The notes: generated from the sequence alone by a model not told the origin. DNA of 64,000 bases from Riptortus pedestris (GCA_019009955.1 CM032230.1:17725501-17789500); one strand, 5' to 3'. Counted from the first letter of the stretch, positions 12,669-25,108 are shown. Translations and numbers: made by a program.

Positions 12669-12727
<59 letters not shown>

Positions 12728-14099
12728 CTTCTTCTTCTTTATTCGTCTGTTAACGCTCTAGCAGTCACAATTTTTCTTTAGTCGTTACCAAACTCGATAA
12801 TGGCTGAAATCGGACCAGTGGGAGGGGAAGTTCGAAAATTCAAAATATCTCAGTTATTATGAGTGGAATCAAAAAATTGTATAGACCTGTAAACGTAATG
12901 TTCTATAAAAGTTGTTATGTATGTTTTTTCACATCTTGATTATTAACCGAGATATTTGCATTTTTAGTTTTCGGCCTTCAGTAAACCCCCACTCCTACTA
13001 ATGACATATTAACAAGAAGCTGTCATATTATGAAGCACATTATTTGAAGCCTAAATACCAAATATTGTTCTCATTGAACTATTACGCTTTGAGGTGATGC
13101 ACATGGAAAATCTGCTTAGTTAACGCTGCCCCTGCGTGTCGAACGTTTATTGATCCTGGATTCTCTGCCGTTCAGCATCTTGGAAGAAATTATTATGCTG
13201 AGGTTCTAAATAAATTAAAGTAAATCTGTAAGATAAAGGTAAATGTTCTTCTGCCATGTTTTTTGTTTTATATTGACTTAAGAGAATAAGTTTAGAATAA
13301 GGTTGATACTCTTGGTTTTTAGGAAATTTATAATTGCCTTAAGTATGTGTGATAACAATTACTATGTAATTAAAATTACCCTGTTTTTTATAATTGAAAA
13401 TGTCCAGGAGGTTGAAACCTTTGCCGTAAAATAATGAAGATTGTTGGTGAGACATGGAGATCTTTTGATTGATTTAAATACTTTTATTGGTAAGGATAAG
13501 ATGCAACATTTTTTTATTTTTAAATGTGAAATTCTCAATGAATATTTTGGTTTTATTATAGGGCACAGCTTAAAAATGATAAAGAAGTGAGGCTAAAAGC
13601 TATGAATTTATTATTGAAAAGTGGTGAATTTGAAAAGCGGGATGATATTATTCGATATGTTGTCGTTGAATTGATAGCATATGATGAAGAACTTTCCAAC
13701 AATACTAAAAGATATTTTAATGACTCCCTTACTCATAGAAGAAAGCATAGAATTCTCCAGGCACTTTTAATTCTTACAAATTATACTTTTAAGAATCATG
13801 ACAAACAATTTCTAGTAAGTAATAACTTCTAAATTAAATGTGTACTTTCTCACATTATGTAAATAGCTTATTAAATTACGTTTGCTAAGAATGAGATATT
13901 GTTTAAATTTATGTTGCTCATACATTTCTATAATAGATGACAGTTATTTCCTCTTAATTGTTAATTTTTGTGTATACTGGGAAAGTAAGGTATATGATAT
14001 CCACTCTCCCAGTATTAGCAGATTTCCCTTGAGTGAAATCACCAATTGAGGTTCTACTCATGACTGATTTTCAAAAATTTCTCTCAAATCTCCATCAAT

Positions 14100-14153
<54 letters not shown>

Positions 14154-17100
14154 TGTTGTTATTCTTTTTGGAGTTTTGGTCAATGTTGGTGAAAAAATCT
14201 TAGTTTATGCCAATATTTCGAGAACCGATGGACATTTTAAGAGACTTTTCTAAAATCCCATTATGAGTACAACCTCAATAACTGGTTTCCCTTGAGGGAA
14301 ATCTGCTACTATGAGTTACCAACAAAATGACTGCTGTAATATAACTTCAGTTATTGTTTTTAATGCTTATTTCTATTTGAAAAACAAAAAATTATTTTTA
14401 ACTTTCAGGATTTGGATACTAAGATCTTTGATTGGGCATTCAATAGTCTCCAAAAATCAAACCACCAGCCCAGTGTCCGCTATCAACTAGAATGGCTTTT
14501 CATCTTGCTAAATATCCGTTACCCAGAATTCTTTAAAATTTTCTGGGAATCCTTTAATAAGGTGAGTCATTAATGAAATACTTTTTTTTTAAATATTTAT
14601 AATTGTATTATGTTATTTTATTTGAAAATCCTGAGAGCATAATAGCAATAAGGTGAACTGATGTGATCTAAAGTAAAATAAGGCACCCAAACATTGATCA
14701 AAAAAGTAACGAATAGGGAATATCCTTCAATCTCTGAAAAGAGAAGCTATTCATAGCTGACAAGGAAGATTACAGCTCTCAGTGAAATGGAAGATAAACC
14801 AAACCTAAACACATTAACACTCAAAACTTAAACTCCCATTATTGATTTGAGATTCAGTGATTTTTGGTTTGACACTGAAGATATGATTAAGGAGCTCTTC
14901 CTGCTTGCTATATTCGTCCAGCAACTTCCTATCTCCTCCAATCCTTTTATATACTCCACAGATTAGATACTTTGTTATGTTGGTGTGGGTTTATGAGCTC
15001 CAGAGAAAAAGGGCATATTTTCAGTTTTACTGAAATGTTAATGTGAAGTACATCGATTTAGCGTAAACCTTGGTCATTTCTAGGTGTTTGTGAAAACAAA
15101 TATTAACCATTTATTTTCTCATACTTTTTTCTAAAATTTGGTCTGTTTAACATAGTGTATGAAGTATGTTTATCTTCGTAGGCCAGTGAGGAACGTGTGG
15201 GGTCAATATGCTCTTTCATATCAATAGCTTATCATTTGGCTTTGATATTTAACGATGATAACTTCTTCAGCGAATGTGTTGAGGCTTTTATTCCTTGGTG
15301 TATGTCGAACAACTTCAACATTCGACTCTATGCTCAGGTCAGATTTTTTTATTCTCGAATATTTTTATTTTTCAATTTCGTTTTTAATTAAACAATTGAG
15401 GTTATTATTATATTTGTAGGTTGCACTTAGCAAATTGTGGGATGTCAACTCTGCTATCACAGAGCGTTATAGTTTTATAAGGATCAAGCAATGGAAGAGT
15501 TCTGAGCAGGGGAATATGGCGGCTAATGCAAAGAAAATGCAGTCCGACTTTTATTTCAGTACATTCCATCCTATTCATCACTTTACGATGCAGGTACGTT
15601 TATTTTACTCTCAGCAGACGGTTTTTACTGTTTCAGTTTAACTATTTAGCAGGCTACAGTTCTATGTCAATCAATCATTTCTCACACCCACAACCTCACA
15701 TCCACAGATTTTCTGCTTCAACTTCAGCTTGTCTCCCTCAAGGTAAATCACCTATTCAAGTTCTATTCATAATCCCGTTTGGAAAATGTTCTTCACATAT
15801 TTTTTTTTCTTCACATATTAATCTTTCCTAGTATATGTCATCAATGAGATATATTCAAATTTATACATTCAAAATTACTGTTTCAATTTTTCATATGGTA
15901 AATCAATTTTATTTATTAGCATCAACTTAAGGCCACCATGGCTGCTTTATCTACAGGTTATCAACCTTTTCTACCCAGGGTAGGGCTAAGAATTTTATGA
16001 CACTCTTCTTTCCCAGAAATGCAGCACTCTTCTATTTTATTTTGTTGAAAGACCATATTTCACTGTCATGCATGAACACTACGTTTTATATATCATGGGT
16101 TTTGCTTCCAAGTGAGGTTCTTGAATTGGTGTTCTACCGGAGAAATTTAAATATATTTTTTAAATTACTTGGTTTGTAAAAGCCAACTCTGTATGAATGT
16201 GTTATTATATATAACTCTTTTGCAATTTTAACAAATTGGCAAACATTTTGAAGGGAAGACATGTTGAAATATTTATGGGTAGGGATAGAGGCACTACACT
16301 GAGGATTTAGATTTGTGAGTGAGACCTTCTAGCTGGCTCACACACATCTACTCTATTTGCAGCTCCATTATTTTTTAAGTATTGAATTTAAACCTATACA
16401 TTAGATTCATTTTTATGTGCCATAGTTTTAATGTTTAATTTATTATGTTTTGGCTAGACATTGTATTGGGATTTGCCTCGCCTGGCAAACATTTCATCAG
16501 AGGAGTGGATCCAACCGGATATTCTCAAGAAATACGCTCATTTTTCGGTTGATTTGAGAGAGTGTGCAACTATTCCTTCTTTAGAGAATTGTTCTTCCCC
16601 AATGTGGATATTGAGAAATTCAGGTGATCATTTACTTATTCCTCTAGTTTAACAAATCTTACTTTATATTCTATATGTAAATTAGTCTCTGATGAGAGGT
16701 TGAACGTGTGATCATGCAGATATGATGACAATAATAAGATGGTTTCTCCTTTATGCTCTACCATTTATATCACTCCTCCAGCTCTCTTACTCTCATTATT
16801 CTTTGCTTCTTAATAGAAAGCGTCCGTCACAAAGGTGCTGCGGTTACTAAACAAATTTCCTTAGTACCTGGAATGTAACCTGGTTTTGATCTCATTTCAC
16901 TATCTATTCTTTATTTCACCCACGTGTCAACAGATTACATGTAAGCTGGAGAAGAGTTGTCAAGTAGGGAGAATTAGTGTTGAAATGGGGGATTTGCATT
17001 GAAAAGGGGGTAAATTGGTGTTGAGTAGGAAATTGGTATTGAGCAGGAGGGAATTGGTGTTGAGTAGGGGAATTGATGTTGGGAAGGGGGATTGGAATCG

Positions 17101-20100
17101 AGTAGTAGAAAATTGGTATTGATTAGGAGGGAATTGGTATTGATTAAGAGGGAATTGGTATTGATTAGGGGAATTGATGTTGGGAAGGGGGGTTGGAGTC
17201 GAGTAGGAGAAAATTGGTGTTGATTAGGAGGGAATTGGTATTGAGCAGGAGGGAATTGGTGTTGGTAGGGGAATTGGAGTCGAGTAGGAGAAAACTGGTG
17301 TTGATTAGGAGGAAATTGTTGTTGAGTAAGAGGGAATTGGTATTGAGCAAGAGGGAATTGGTGTTGTGTAGGGGAATTTGTGCCGGGAAGGGGGATTGGA
17401 GTCGAGTAGGAGAAAATTGGTGTTGATTAGGAGGGAATTGGTATTGAGCTGGAGGGAATTGGTGTCGGGAAGGGGGGATTGGAGTCGAGTAGGAGAACAT
17501 TGGTGTTGAGTAGGGGAATTGTTTTTAAAATGTAGTTACAGGCTTTGGTGTAGTTTCATTTCTTTGACATCCATGATGAACATGTTAATTGTTGTAAAAC
17601 AATTGTTTTGAGGATTTATTACATTTTTTTTATGCTTTTATGAAGATCTAAGCTCCAGAAGAGGTAGCATATTGTGCATGGAACATGTAGGGTAGGATAT
17701 CCTATTATATAATAAAGAGAATTTAAGGTGAAGAAGTATTTTATTTCCTGGCCCTATTAATAAATTGACAAGATATTATTTCAATTTAGGATAGGAATAC
17801 CAATTAACTTATTGTCATAATCACACACAATAATTCGAATTACCCACTTATGGGTAAATCAATTATTTTCCTGTGGATGTGTAGATGCTTTCTTGCCATT
17901 CCTCCGGTATTCCATCATTCTCTCTCATGTTACTTTCTCCTTTTTTTCGTGAATAACTTTCTTCTTTTAGCTTTAGGTTTTTTTTAAAAAATCTTATGTC
18001 TTCATCTCTTCATGCTTATTCTTCTTTTTTTAACAGTATCTGAAAGTTTTCTAATAGAGTTTGATTTGGAATCTAAGTGTTGTTTCCTTTCTTTCTTTCT
18101 CAAGCTATCTAATAATAAAGGTTTTTTAACACTAAAGTTTCTACTGAATATATTTTAAAATATAATAACATTTTAATTTGAATAATTATAACATTTTATC
18201 TCTGAACTATTGTAGAGATTAGCTATAAAAGGATTAAGTAATTTTCAGTAATTAATTCTTTTACTCTTAAAATACAACTTATCATGATTTTATTTTTAGG
18301 TGAAAGTGAAGAATTAAATGAGGGTCGAAGTATTCAAAAGAAGTTTATACCGTGGAAAAGTATGTTTGGAGATGGTGACGGAGAGGCAACTAGAGCTACA
18401 AGTGGTATTATCATGGTCGGGACGCTCATAGATAAAGCTGCCAATCTCGGAGGGCTGGCTAGGAGCTCTGAGGTGCTGGCTGCCCAACAGCTCGTCCTCC
18501 CCAGCCTAGATATGACTAAAGAGAGAGAGTTCAGTGCTGTCAGTATGACTGCTGAGAAACACCTCCTCATCACAGAGGTAAATATCCCCCCCCCCCCTCA
18601 TTTACCCTCCTGGCCATTTAAATTTAAATTATTAATTATTTTCCCTCATTCATAAGGCATCCATAATTTTCCTAGAAACCAAGAGTAAATATCAACCTGA
18701 GTTCTAAAATTACTCTCCTATGTCACTATAAAACTAAAACACAGCAGGAGAATAAAAAAATTATTTATGACTAGCAGACCCGACAGGCGTTGTCCTGCAT
18801 GATATTTCAAACAAATAGGATATTAAATTTAATAATATTATATTTAAAACTAAAGCTAATTTTAATAACACAAAAAACAACTTTTTTTATGTGCACGTTC
18901 GCCTAAAAACAAATAGAAAATGAAATATCACAAATTTTTTATTCAGGCCTCCCTTACAACCCCCACTCCCGTTCGGACCTAAAAATTTTAATACAGTTTA
19001 TAATCATGGAAGAATTAATGCTAATTTACATATAGAGTTTTGTTAAGTTCAGTTCAATTATTAGTGCTCAATAAAATTGTTGGCTCCCACTTTAATTTTT
19101 TAGTGTATATCTCATTTATACTTTGTTATACGACGAAACTGAATATAACAAAAGTTACTCTAAATAACAAAATAAACAACTTTTATCCTGTGCATATTTG
19201 CCGAAAAACCAATAGGAAACGAAATATCGCTATTTTTAATTTTAGGCCTCCCTTACAATCCCCACTCCTGCTCCATCTGCCGGACTGATTTGTGAATTTA
19301 AACTATCCAGGACATCACCCAAACGCATACAAAATAATTCAAATCAGTCTAGCCGTTTAGGAGGAGTTCAGTGACATACACACGTACAGTAGAATTATAT
19401 ATATAAAGATAAACAGCCTTAACCAATACGTAATTTGTCTATAACCCTAACTAGAGCTAAGCTTATACATAAAAATTAGTATTAAAAAGTTGTTAGATGT
19501 TTAAAATTACACAGTCTACGTTTGAAAAAAGAATTTATCTCAAAACGTAAAACTTCAATGTGAACAATATTATATTATATAGGCTTCAAATAAAGTGCTT
19601 CATAATGTAATAGCTTATTGTTAACATGACATGAGTAGGAGAGGGGGTTTGCTGAAGGCTGAAAACTAAAAAATCCAAATATTTCGGTTAATATTCATTA
19701 TAGAGAAAATATGTATGTAACAACATTTATAGGCAATTAAATTTGTAATAACATTGCTCCTATACACTTTTTCAATTCGAATTATAAAATTCCTACCCCC
19801 CCCCCTCCCACCAGTCCAATTTCAACGGTAGCAGACAAATGTATATATATAATTTTCACTGGACCTCATTTTCTTCATCCTCCAAGTAGGATCGACGGGC
19901 ATTTGTGGAAATTTATCAAAAATCGCGTGACCAGTACAACCTCAATAGCTGATTTTCCTTATTTAACTTCAGGGAAATCTGCTAATTACTAAGACTAGTA
20001 AATATATATCAACTACTAAAACACATTTATCTAACAGATTAATTTTAATTTAATTAACTAAGAGCTACTATATTGTAGGAATTTGAAAAGAATGCAACAA

Positions 20101-21545
20101 TATCTTGTCCGTTTGGTATTATAAACATTCATTGGTTTAGCAAAATTACAATATGGTTAGTAAAGTTCTAAATTATCCTTGAAAATACTAAGTAGACATT
20201 CATAATCTCTCATATTCTTCCTGTTCATCATTTAAGACAAAATGGTTTTTGCAGGTGAGGCCTTACAATCTTGAGGAATATCTGAAAACGATGAAGTCGT
20301 TGGGTTACTTGTTAATCGGAGCTGAGCAAACAACTGGAAGTGTGTCATTAACCAGTTACAAGTTTCCACGAGATTGTGTTCTAGTTTTGGGGTAAAGTAT
20401 TTATACTAATTCTGAATTTGTAATGTATAAGACCATAATTACTATATATGTATATCCAAATTAACATTTCAAAAACTCATTGGCTGTGCAAATCCCTTGA
20501 GGACTGGTATACGGCTATCATGGGAAATAAAAGTCCATTCCAAGCTGACAGAGAGCAAAGGAACACATAGCTTGATGATTGCAAAGCTAAATCCCGTGAC
20601 CTGAACTCAAATCTCTATGATGTGCTAGTAAGCATAGGGGCTTCCCCCAGCCATGTTTGCTCACAGCTCATGATAAAGGATTTGCGGGAAAGAGGCAGGA
20701 TTTTGTTAAACATGAATGATTATTGTTCCATTTTCATCCTACCCACTTAATCTGTCTACCTTTTCTAGTCAAATAACAAGAATTTCAGTACTTGTAATAG
20801 CATCTTGTGTTACCTGCAATATCCATCACAAATTTGAATGGCCTCAATTTCAACATCTACTAGTACACTGAACAGGTTTGAAAAGTCACATCATCAATAC
20901 ACTCAGTACCGGAATTCTCTAGAGGCAAATCTAACCAACAAAAAAAAAATAAAAAATAAAAACAATCAGCCACCTCATTCATATTGGCAAATCTATTCAA
21001 CATTCTTCTAATATAGGTATTATGAATAAGTTACTCAGCTGATCACCAGTTCTTCATGGATATATAATTAAATTTATTCTAAGTGCCATGAAGAGACACA
21101 GCTTTGATGGGAAGTTGAATGATCTTAATGCATTTTCTGGCGAATTGAGGCGAGACTTCTTTATTTTAGCTGCTATTCAATTGCCTCTGAAAGAGATATG
21201 ATTGACTTCAAAGCCTGGTAATTGCACAACTAAATAAATGTAAGTATACAATCTGGAGCTATGAATTCAGTACTGTGTTATAGTGCTGTTACCTATGTCC
21301 CCCCTAATTATAAGAAGCATAATTATGTTAATAGAAACATGTTGCTTTAATATATCTCGTTAAGAATAATGTTTATTGGTGTTTACAGGAGTGAGAGGGA
21401 AGGCATTCCAGCGAGCGTGCTCCTCCTGCTGGATATCTGCGTAGAAGTGCCGCAGCTAGGGCTGATCAGATCACTCAATGTCCATGTGTGTGGAGCCCTC
21501 ATACTCTGGGAATATACCAAACAGCATTCTTTACAACTATCATGA
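7275..21545 (+). CDS. TARBP1: TARBP1: tRNA (guanosine-2'-O)-methyltransferase, 11 coding exons
   Basis: Homologue of TARBP1/yeast Trm3, which methylates the 2'-O of G18 in tRNA using S-adenosylmethionine. Coding exons: 7275-10001, 10083-10234, 11143-11214, 13562-13814, 14409-14561, 15182-15337, 15420-15593, 16458-16623, 18300-18577, 20255-20391, 21389-21545. All have GT-AG borders and phases join without a stop, giving about 1474 residues (human about 1620). Most of the protein is a long helical-repeat region. The C-terminus is a SpoU trefoil-knot domain: motif 1 [17 protein letters not shown] (18426 onward), motif 2 VLVLGSEREGIP across the last junction, motif 3 [17 protein letters not shown]. 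The arginine of NLGGLAR and the SLNV loop are intact, so activity is plausible. The first exon is unusually long (909 codons). ATG 7275 follows TTCTATTAAGCACA; a TTTAG at 7254-7258 could be the acceptor of an upstream non-coding exon. Transcription converges with PPP4R4. Confidence 0.93.
10513..10632 (-). mobile_element. SINE fragment, degenerate
   Basis: GGTTATCACCCTTCTCTGGCC and TTTATTTAGCAAATTCGCC match the SINE body in minus orientation, in TARBP1 intron 2. Both ends are decayed. Confidence 0.45.
10690..10960 (-). mobile_element. Family H 5'-end fragment
   Basis: GGACCTCATTTTCATCATCT and, at 10905-10955, ACCTCAATAATTGATTTCCC followed by TCAAGGGAAATTTGCT, the hairpin-like 5' end of the family in minus orientation. 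Intron 2 of TARBP1; the middle is decayed. Confidence 0.5.
11330..12345 (-). mobile_element. Penelope-like element 3' part, split by a SINE
   Basis: On the minus strand 12345-12109 encodes [20 protein letters not shown] and then [11 protein letters not shown], resembling the end of the GIY-YIG endonuclease domain of Penelope-like retroelements. It is followed by a non-coding tail down to 11330. The same tail occurs at 18600-20060. The tail contains CCCAGGAGGGCAAAACG (minus strand, near 11400), similar to part of a hammerhead core as found in Penelope LTRs. A SINE occupies 11660-11883. Assigned by eye; moderate certainty. Confidence 0.45.
11660..11883 (-). mobile_element. tRNA-derived SINE, near full length
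   Basis: Minus strand: GCTCAGGTTAGCCATGCGAG head, AACCTAGAATTGAGAGTTTG box B region, body and AATTAATAAATTATAATAAT tail. In TARBP1 intron 3, inside the Penelope-like remnant. Confidence 0.7.
12600..13150 (+). mobile_element. Family H copy with (TA)26 core
   Basis: From TTGCAGATTTCCCTTCTTC at 12600 through a (TA)n core (12671-12722), the CGCTCTAGCAGTCACAATTT block, ACCGAGATATTTGCATTTTT, to GGAAAATCTGCTTAGTTAAC and a GCTGCCCCTGC hairpin. About 40 bp after the 5' inverted repeat are deleted. In TARBP1 intron 3. Confidence 0.7.
13999..14322. mobile_element. Fold-back family H element
   Basis: Both ends are the 5' end of family H in opposite orientation: TAGCAGATTTCCCTTGAG at the left, and GGTTTCCCTTGAGGGAAATC then TGCTA at the right. 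The arms extend over about 100 bp around a (TA)n tract at 14101-14151. In TARBP1 intron 4. Confidence 0.6.
15905..16002 (-). mobile_element. SINE fragment
   Basis: TTTATCTACAGGTTATCAAC, CTTTTCTACCCAGGGTAGGG match the 3' half of the SINE in minus orientation, in TARBP1 intron 7. Confidence 0.55.
16817..16935 (-). mobile_element. Family H 3'-end fragment (subfamily B)
   Basis: AGCGTCCGTCACAAAGGTGC, then GGTTACTAAACAAATTTCC and CTCATTTCACTATCTATTC. It abuts the 21-bp minisatellite of TARBP1 intron 8. Confidence 0.55.
16950..17522. repeat. 21-bp minisatellite with about 100-bp higher-order period
   Basis: Variants of GGGAATTGGTGTTGAGTAGGA repeat about 27 times in TARBP1 intron 8. Blocks of four to five variants, each starting near GGATTGGAGTCGAGTAGGAG, recur about every 100 bp (17090, 17190, 17275, 17395, 17478). 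Because 21 is divisible by three, it leaves open frames on both strands; these are not genes. Confidence 0.85.
18773..19410 (+). mobile_element. 3' end of a TATATA-tailed retroposon
   Basis: Starts CTAGCAGACCCGACAGGCGT and ends CACGTACAGTAGAATTATAT ATATAAAGAT. It contains two copies of a block ending CAGGCCTCCCTTACAA CCCCACTCC. The same blocks occur at 32632-33545. The ending resembles 3' ends of insect LINE/SINE families, but no coding part is present. Confidence 0.5.
19520..19985 (-). mobile_element. Family H copy
   Basis: Internal blocks GGCTTCAAATAAAGTGCTTC, GTAATAGCTTATTGTTAACA, CCCCCCTCCCACCAGTCC, a short (TA)n, and the 5' end TCAGGGAAATCTGCTAATT. Minus orientation, in TARBP1 intron 9; the 3' hairpin is missing. 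Confidence 0.65.
20392..21388. other. TARBP1 intron 10, nothing recognised
   Basis: No coding exon, repeat family or RNA gene recognised between the penultimate and last coding exon. Confidence 0.5.
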
Positions 21546-22885
21546 CTTAACACACGCTTGATCCTCCTTTTTAGTTTTGTGGCTGTGATTTTATATATTT
21601 TAAAAAGACTTTTCTTATAAAAAATATTTTTTTTATCAAATGGCATATTATATTTATTAATTAATGTCGGCCCAGTTTGTTGGATGTGTATGATCTTCTA
21701 ACAGGTTTTAATCTGTCCATTCTCTTATGTTACAAAATAAATAGATGTTAAAATCCAATTAATAAAAAATATTTTGATAAATAATATATAACCTGCTTGA
21801 GCCAATCCAACTTGAGAATAAATCTTCACCTTTCCTTTATTTGAGAGGAAATTTGGAATTTCTTTCATGAGCACAAGCTAAATAGCGTTAAGGTAAACGT
21901 GGTAAAATGTGAATGTCTGAAAATGACTAATGATCAGACACATTTCTTTCTATTTCTACTACACATCATCTATACCTAGAACCTTTTCTCCCCTTATAAT
22001 TAACCCTTGAGTGGGTGTGGTTTGAAAGTAACTTTAACAAACAAGAGGTACTGCAGTGTACTCACAGAAGTAATGCAGTTTGGGATAGGATTCCAACATT
22101 ATTATAAATTGTTTAAGCTCTTTTATGGGCTTAAGTGTAAACAGTTAAATCAAATTTAGTTAAGAATCAGTGGGTTCGAGGATAGTATCTCTAGTAGAGG
22201 AATCGACCATCCCCACCTCAGTAGTAGATGGTCTAGACCACAAACACACACCCATCTCCTACATTGCAAGTTTGAAGAAGGATAAATAAAAACATTAGTA
22301 GAATAGCTTAACTATATTTGGCTTAAACAGTAACAATAACATTGCAATAAATAATGCAAGGTAACAAAAACTATGCAAGTCAATATTAGTTAATATTAAA
22401 TTAATACTCCAAACTTTGGTAGTAACAGTAACAAACAAAACAGCATATGAAAACTAATGATATTAAACAACAGTTAAATTGTTAAAAAATATGTCAGATC
22501 ACTTTATTAAACGTTTACAGGTACATAATATACACAGCTTTCCGCCTGACAATGGCGCAGTCAGATGTCAGGGTTGAAGACTGATTAATACATAATTATC
22601 ACAGCCAATGTTGCCAACTAAATAAATAATTCTGATATAAAATAAACACTGCAAGAAGGTAAATCAGCTGCGTCTGAAACAAAACATTTATTGAATTATT
22701 TCATATTTCTATCCAATAAAATTGCTATATAAAAGCATCAATGCTTTATAAAAAGAGTAAACACTTGCATGAAAACCTTTCTTACTTCACTATAATCAGT
22801 AAAGAAATTACCTCTCAGATGTTAGATCTAAATATAGTTATTGAATTCGTCTTACAAACATATTTACTCCTAACTCAGTTTGGTT
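21546..22885. other. Convergent intergenic region
   Basis: 3' flank of TARBP1. AT-rich, no gene recognised. AATAAA at 21737-21742 and ATTAAT-rich DNA could supply the TARBP1 polyadenylation signal. Confidence 0.4.
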
Positions 22886-22904
22886 ATTCAAATCAATGGT
22901 AATG

Positions 22905-23290
22905 CAGGTAAATCACCGAATTAAGAGTTATGCCTGTGTATCATCGAATCAAGGACTATGTTGGTGTATCATCGCATCAAAGGCTATGCAGGTATATCAT
23001 CAAATCAAGGGCAATGCAGGTGTATCATCAAATCAAGGGTTATGCATGTGTATCATCGAATCAAGGACAATGCGGGTGTATCATCGAATCAAGGACTATG
23101 TTGCTGTATTATCGCATCAAAGGCTATGCAGGTATATCATCAAATCAAGGGCAATGCAGGTGTATCATCGAATCAAGGGCAATGCAGGTATATCATCGAA
23201 TCAAGGGCAATGCAGGTATATCATCGAATCAAGGGTTATGCATGTGTATCATCGAATCAAGGGCTATACACAAGTATACCATCGATTATG
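22905..23290. repeat. 28-bp minisatellite, about 13-14 copies
   Basis: The unit is close to GTGTATCATCGAATCAAGGG + CAATGCAG. Variants alternate GGCAATGCAGG, GGACTATGTTG and GGTTATGCATG, and some units are shared in blocks (22955-23040 resembles 23095-23165). The unit lacks stops in all three plus frames, so three overlapping open frames of 122-149 codons result. Not regarded as genes. Confidence 0.88.
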
Positions 23291-23345
23291 GAGGTAACAT
23301 GTATCAGTATTTACAAAACTTTATAGAAAAAAAAGATCCTCTACA

Positions 23346-24333
23346 CAAATGTCTGTCATGTAGGGGCTACATAAACTAAGCAGATTTCCCATGAGCTGGT
23401 ATATAGTGTGCTAATGATCTCAACTCAACATCTATTCTTTGTTTCTTATAATAAGAAGGCTATGTAAACAGATATCGAAATACCAGCCAGATATAAGATG
23501 TTTAGTGACAGTAACTCCCATACAAGTGTATCCCTTGAGCAGGAGTGGGAGGGCATTTCTGAGACTGTTTATGAACAAATACAAATATCTCTGTTAATAT
23601 TCAAAATACAGAAAAAGTGTATAGACTAATATTTATATGAAATTAAATTTGCAAGAAGATTAGTTATATACAAGTTTTCAATATGTTGTAAATAACAGAG
23701 ACGTATTCATTTTTTTTATTTCTCCATGGGGGGGGGGGCTTGGTCCAATTTTTTAGCCATTAGCGGATACAATCTTTATCTTTACATAAAATGGCTAAAC
23801 ATATGGAAAGTGACAAAAAAATAGTCATGTAGTTTAGAATGTAAAATCTTAATTGATGATGTCACACCAAACATATTTGAGTATATCTCACATGGTAAAA
23901 AGACAATGAAAAGAATATTTTAAATTTAAGCTTGGAATTGAACATTTCATGATTTATCAGCTTATCATTAATATGAGATATGTAGAAGCGGGGCTTTGCT
24001 AAAGACTGAATAGTAGAAAATGCAAAAATCTCCTATAATATTCGGGATCCAGAAAAAGTGTATAGATCAGCATTTACAGGAAGTTACAGATTAAGAACAG
24101 ATATATCATATTTTTAAAACTCCTCTTGATCTCTATTTCTGGGATAAAACATTTATATATCAAACAAAAATTGAGACCACTAGCAACAGACTAATGGATA
24201 AATATATTTAGTTTTGAACAGAGATTTCCGTCATCTCCTGATAGGATCAATGGGTATTTGAAGAATTGTTTTACAAAATTCATCATGAACACAACCTCAA
24301 TAGCTGATTTGCCTTAGGGAAATCTGTTAAAAT
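23346..24333 (-). mobile_element. Family H composite copy (subfamily B 3' region)
   Basis: 3' end GTCTGTCATGTAGGGGCTAC, AAACTAAGCAGATTTCCC; 5' end CCTCAATAGCTGATTTGCCT TAGGGAAATCTG at 24295-24330. Internal blocks occur twice (near 23570-23780 and 23960-24170), so two copies are joined or the interior is duplicated. Downstream of PPP4R4. Confidence 0.6.
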
Positions 24334-24537
24334 GTTGATTGGAACATGGAGAAAAATCACAAATATTTACAGATCAATGGTGAGGGAGATAAAATGTCAG
24401 GAAGTAATGTATTCCGAGGAATTAGCCCTTGCCCCCCCCCATTCCATAGATATGCTTTGAGGAATTGGTATGATGAGTAGAGTTTGAATTGATTGAGAAC
24501 TACATTTTCCTAACTATAGTCATTATTACCAAATAAG

Positions 24538-24765
24538 GGCTCAGGTTAACCATGTGAGTTAAAGTATTGGCCTTATTCTCACATGGTAAACTTAGAGTGG
24601 CGAGATCGATTCTCGCATGGCCAATGGAAATTTATTTTGTGAAGAACTCATTGAATAAAGTCCTTACTTCCACCCTGGCTAGAAAATGGTGCTAACTTGT
24701 AGATAACCTCTCCCAATTAGCCTTAGTGGCAAAAAGTGCACGTTAATAAATATTAATATTACCAA
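24538..24765 (+). mobile_element. tRNA-derived SINE, near full length
   Basis: GGGCTCAGGTTAACCATGTG head, box B-like GAGATCGATTCTCGC, body TTCCACCCTGGCTAGAAAA, and tail GTGCACGTTAATAAATATTA. Confidence 0.75.
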
Positions 24766-25053
24766 ATATACAATAATAACAAATAAATATGTATGTGCTA
24801 TTGAAACATTTGTTATATTTACAGAATAAAAAACAATGGAACATTATTATGAACAATTATTATACAATGTTACTCTGGAGGTCGAAATGGGTTTGGTTCC
24901 AAAGCAATATTTCGCGACAATACTTTTCCAATCCATTATCATATTCAGGCTCATATTAAATTCCTTTCCATTCCAAGACTACAGGTCTTTATAGTCAATT
25001 ATTCATTTTATATGAATAAAATATAATTCACGAAAAAATAAAATGGCTGTATT

Positions 25054-25108
25054 TCATTTCAATTTTTGTATTGTTGAGTTCTGAACCTTGGATTTTCCGG
25101 AGTCTTTC
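25054..25108 (-). CDS. Candidate alternative last exon of PPP4R4
   Basis: If exon 20 is spliced at 25495, the leftover AG joins G at 25108 (acceptor TTGTAG) to give RKDSGKSKVQNSTIQKLK and a TGA at 25056-25054. A short basic end resembles the human ending (…KSRKSNP). The acceptor has a poor pyrimidine tract, so this is only a candidate. Confidence 0.25.

Larger units (their letters stand above)
18595..20060 (-). mobile_element. Second copy of the Penelope-like tail, split twice
   Basis: 18600-18770, 19415-19515 and 19985-20060 match, in the same order, the tail at 11390-12150 (shared blocks include TTTTCCTAGAAACCAAGAG, CTAGAGCTAAGCTTATA, AAAACACATTTATCT). Two other repeats, 18773-19410 and 19520-19985, are inserted. 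In TARBP1 intron 9. Confidence 0.45.

Noticed and set aside
17165..17500. Asn/Leu/Ser-rich 111-codon frame
   Set aside because: Product of a 21-bp minisatellite whose period is a multiple of three.
22896..23379. Three overlapping frames with cyclic YHRIKGNAGVSSNQG-like peptide
   Set aside because: Product of the 28-bp minisatellite, open in every frame.
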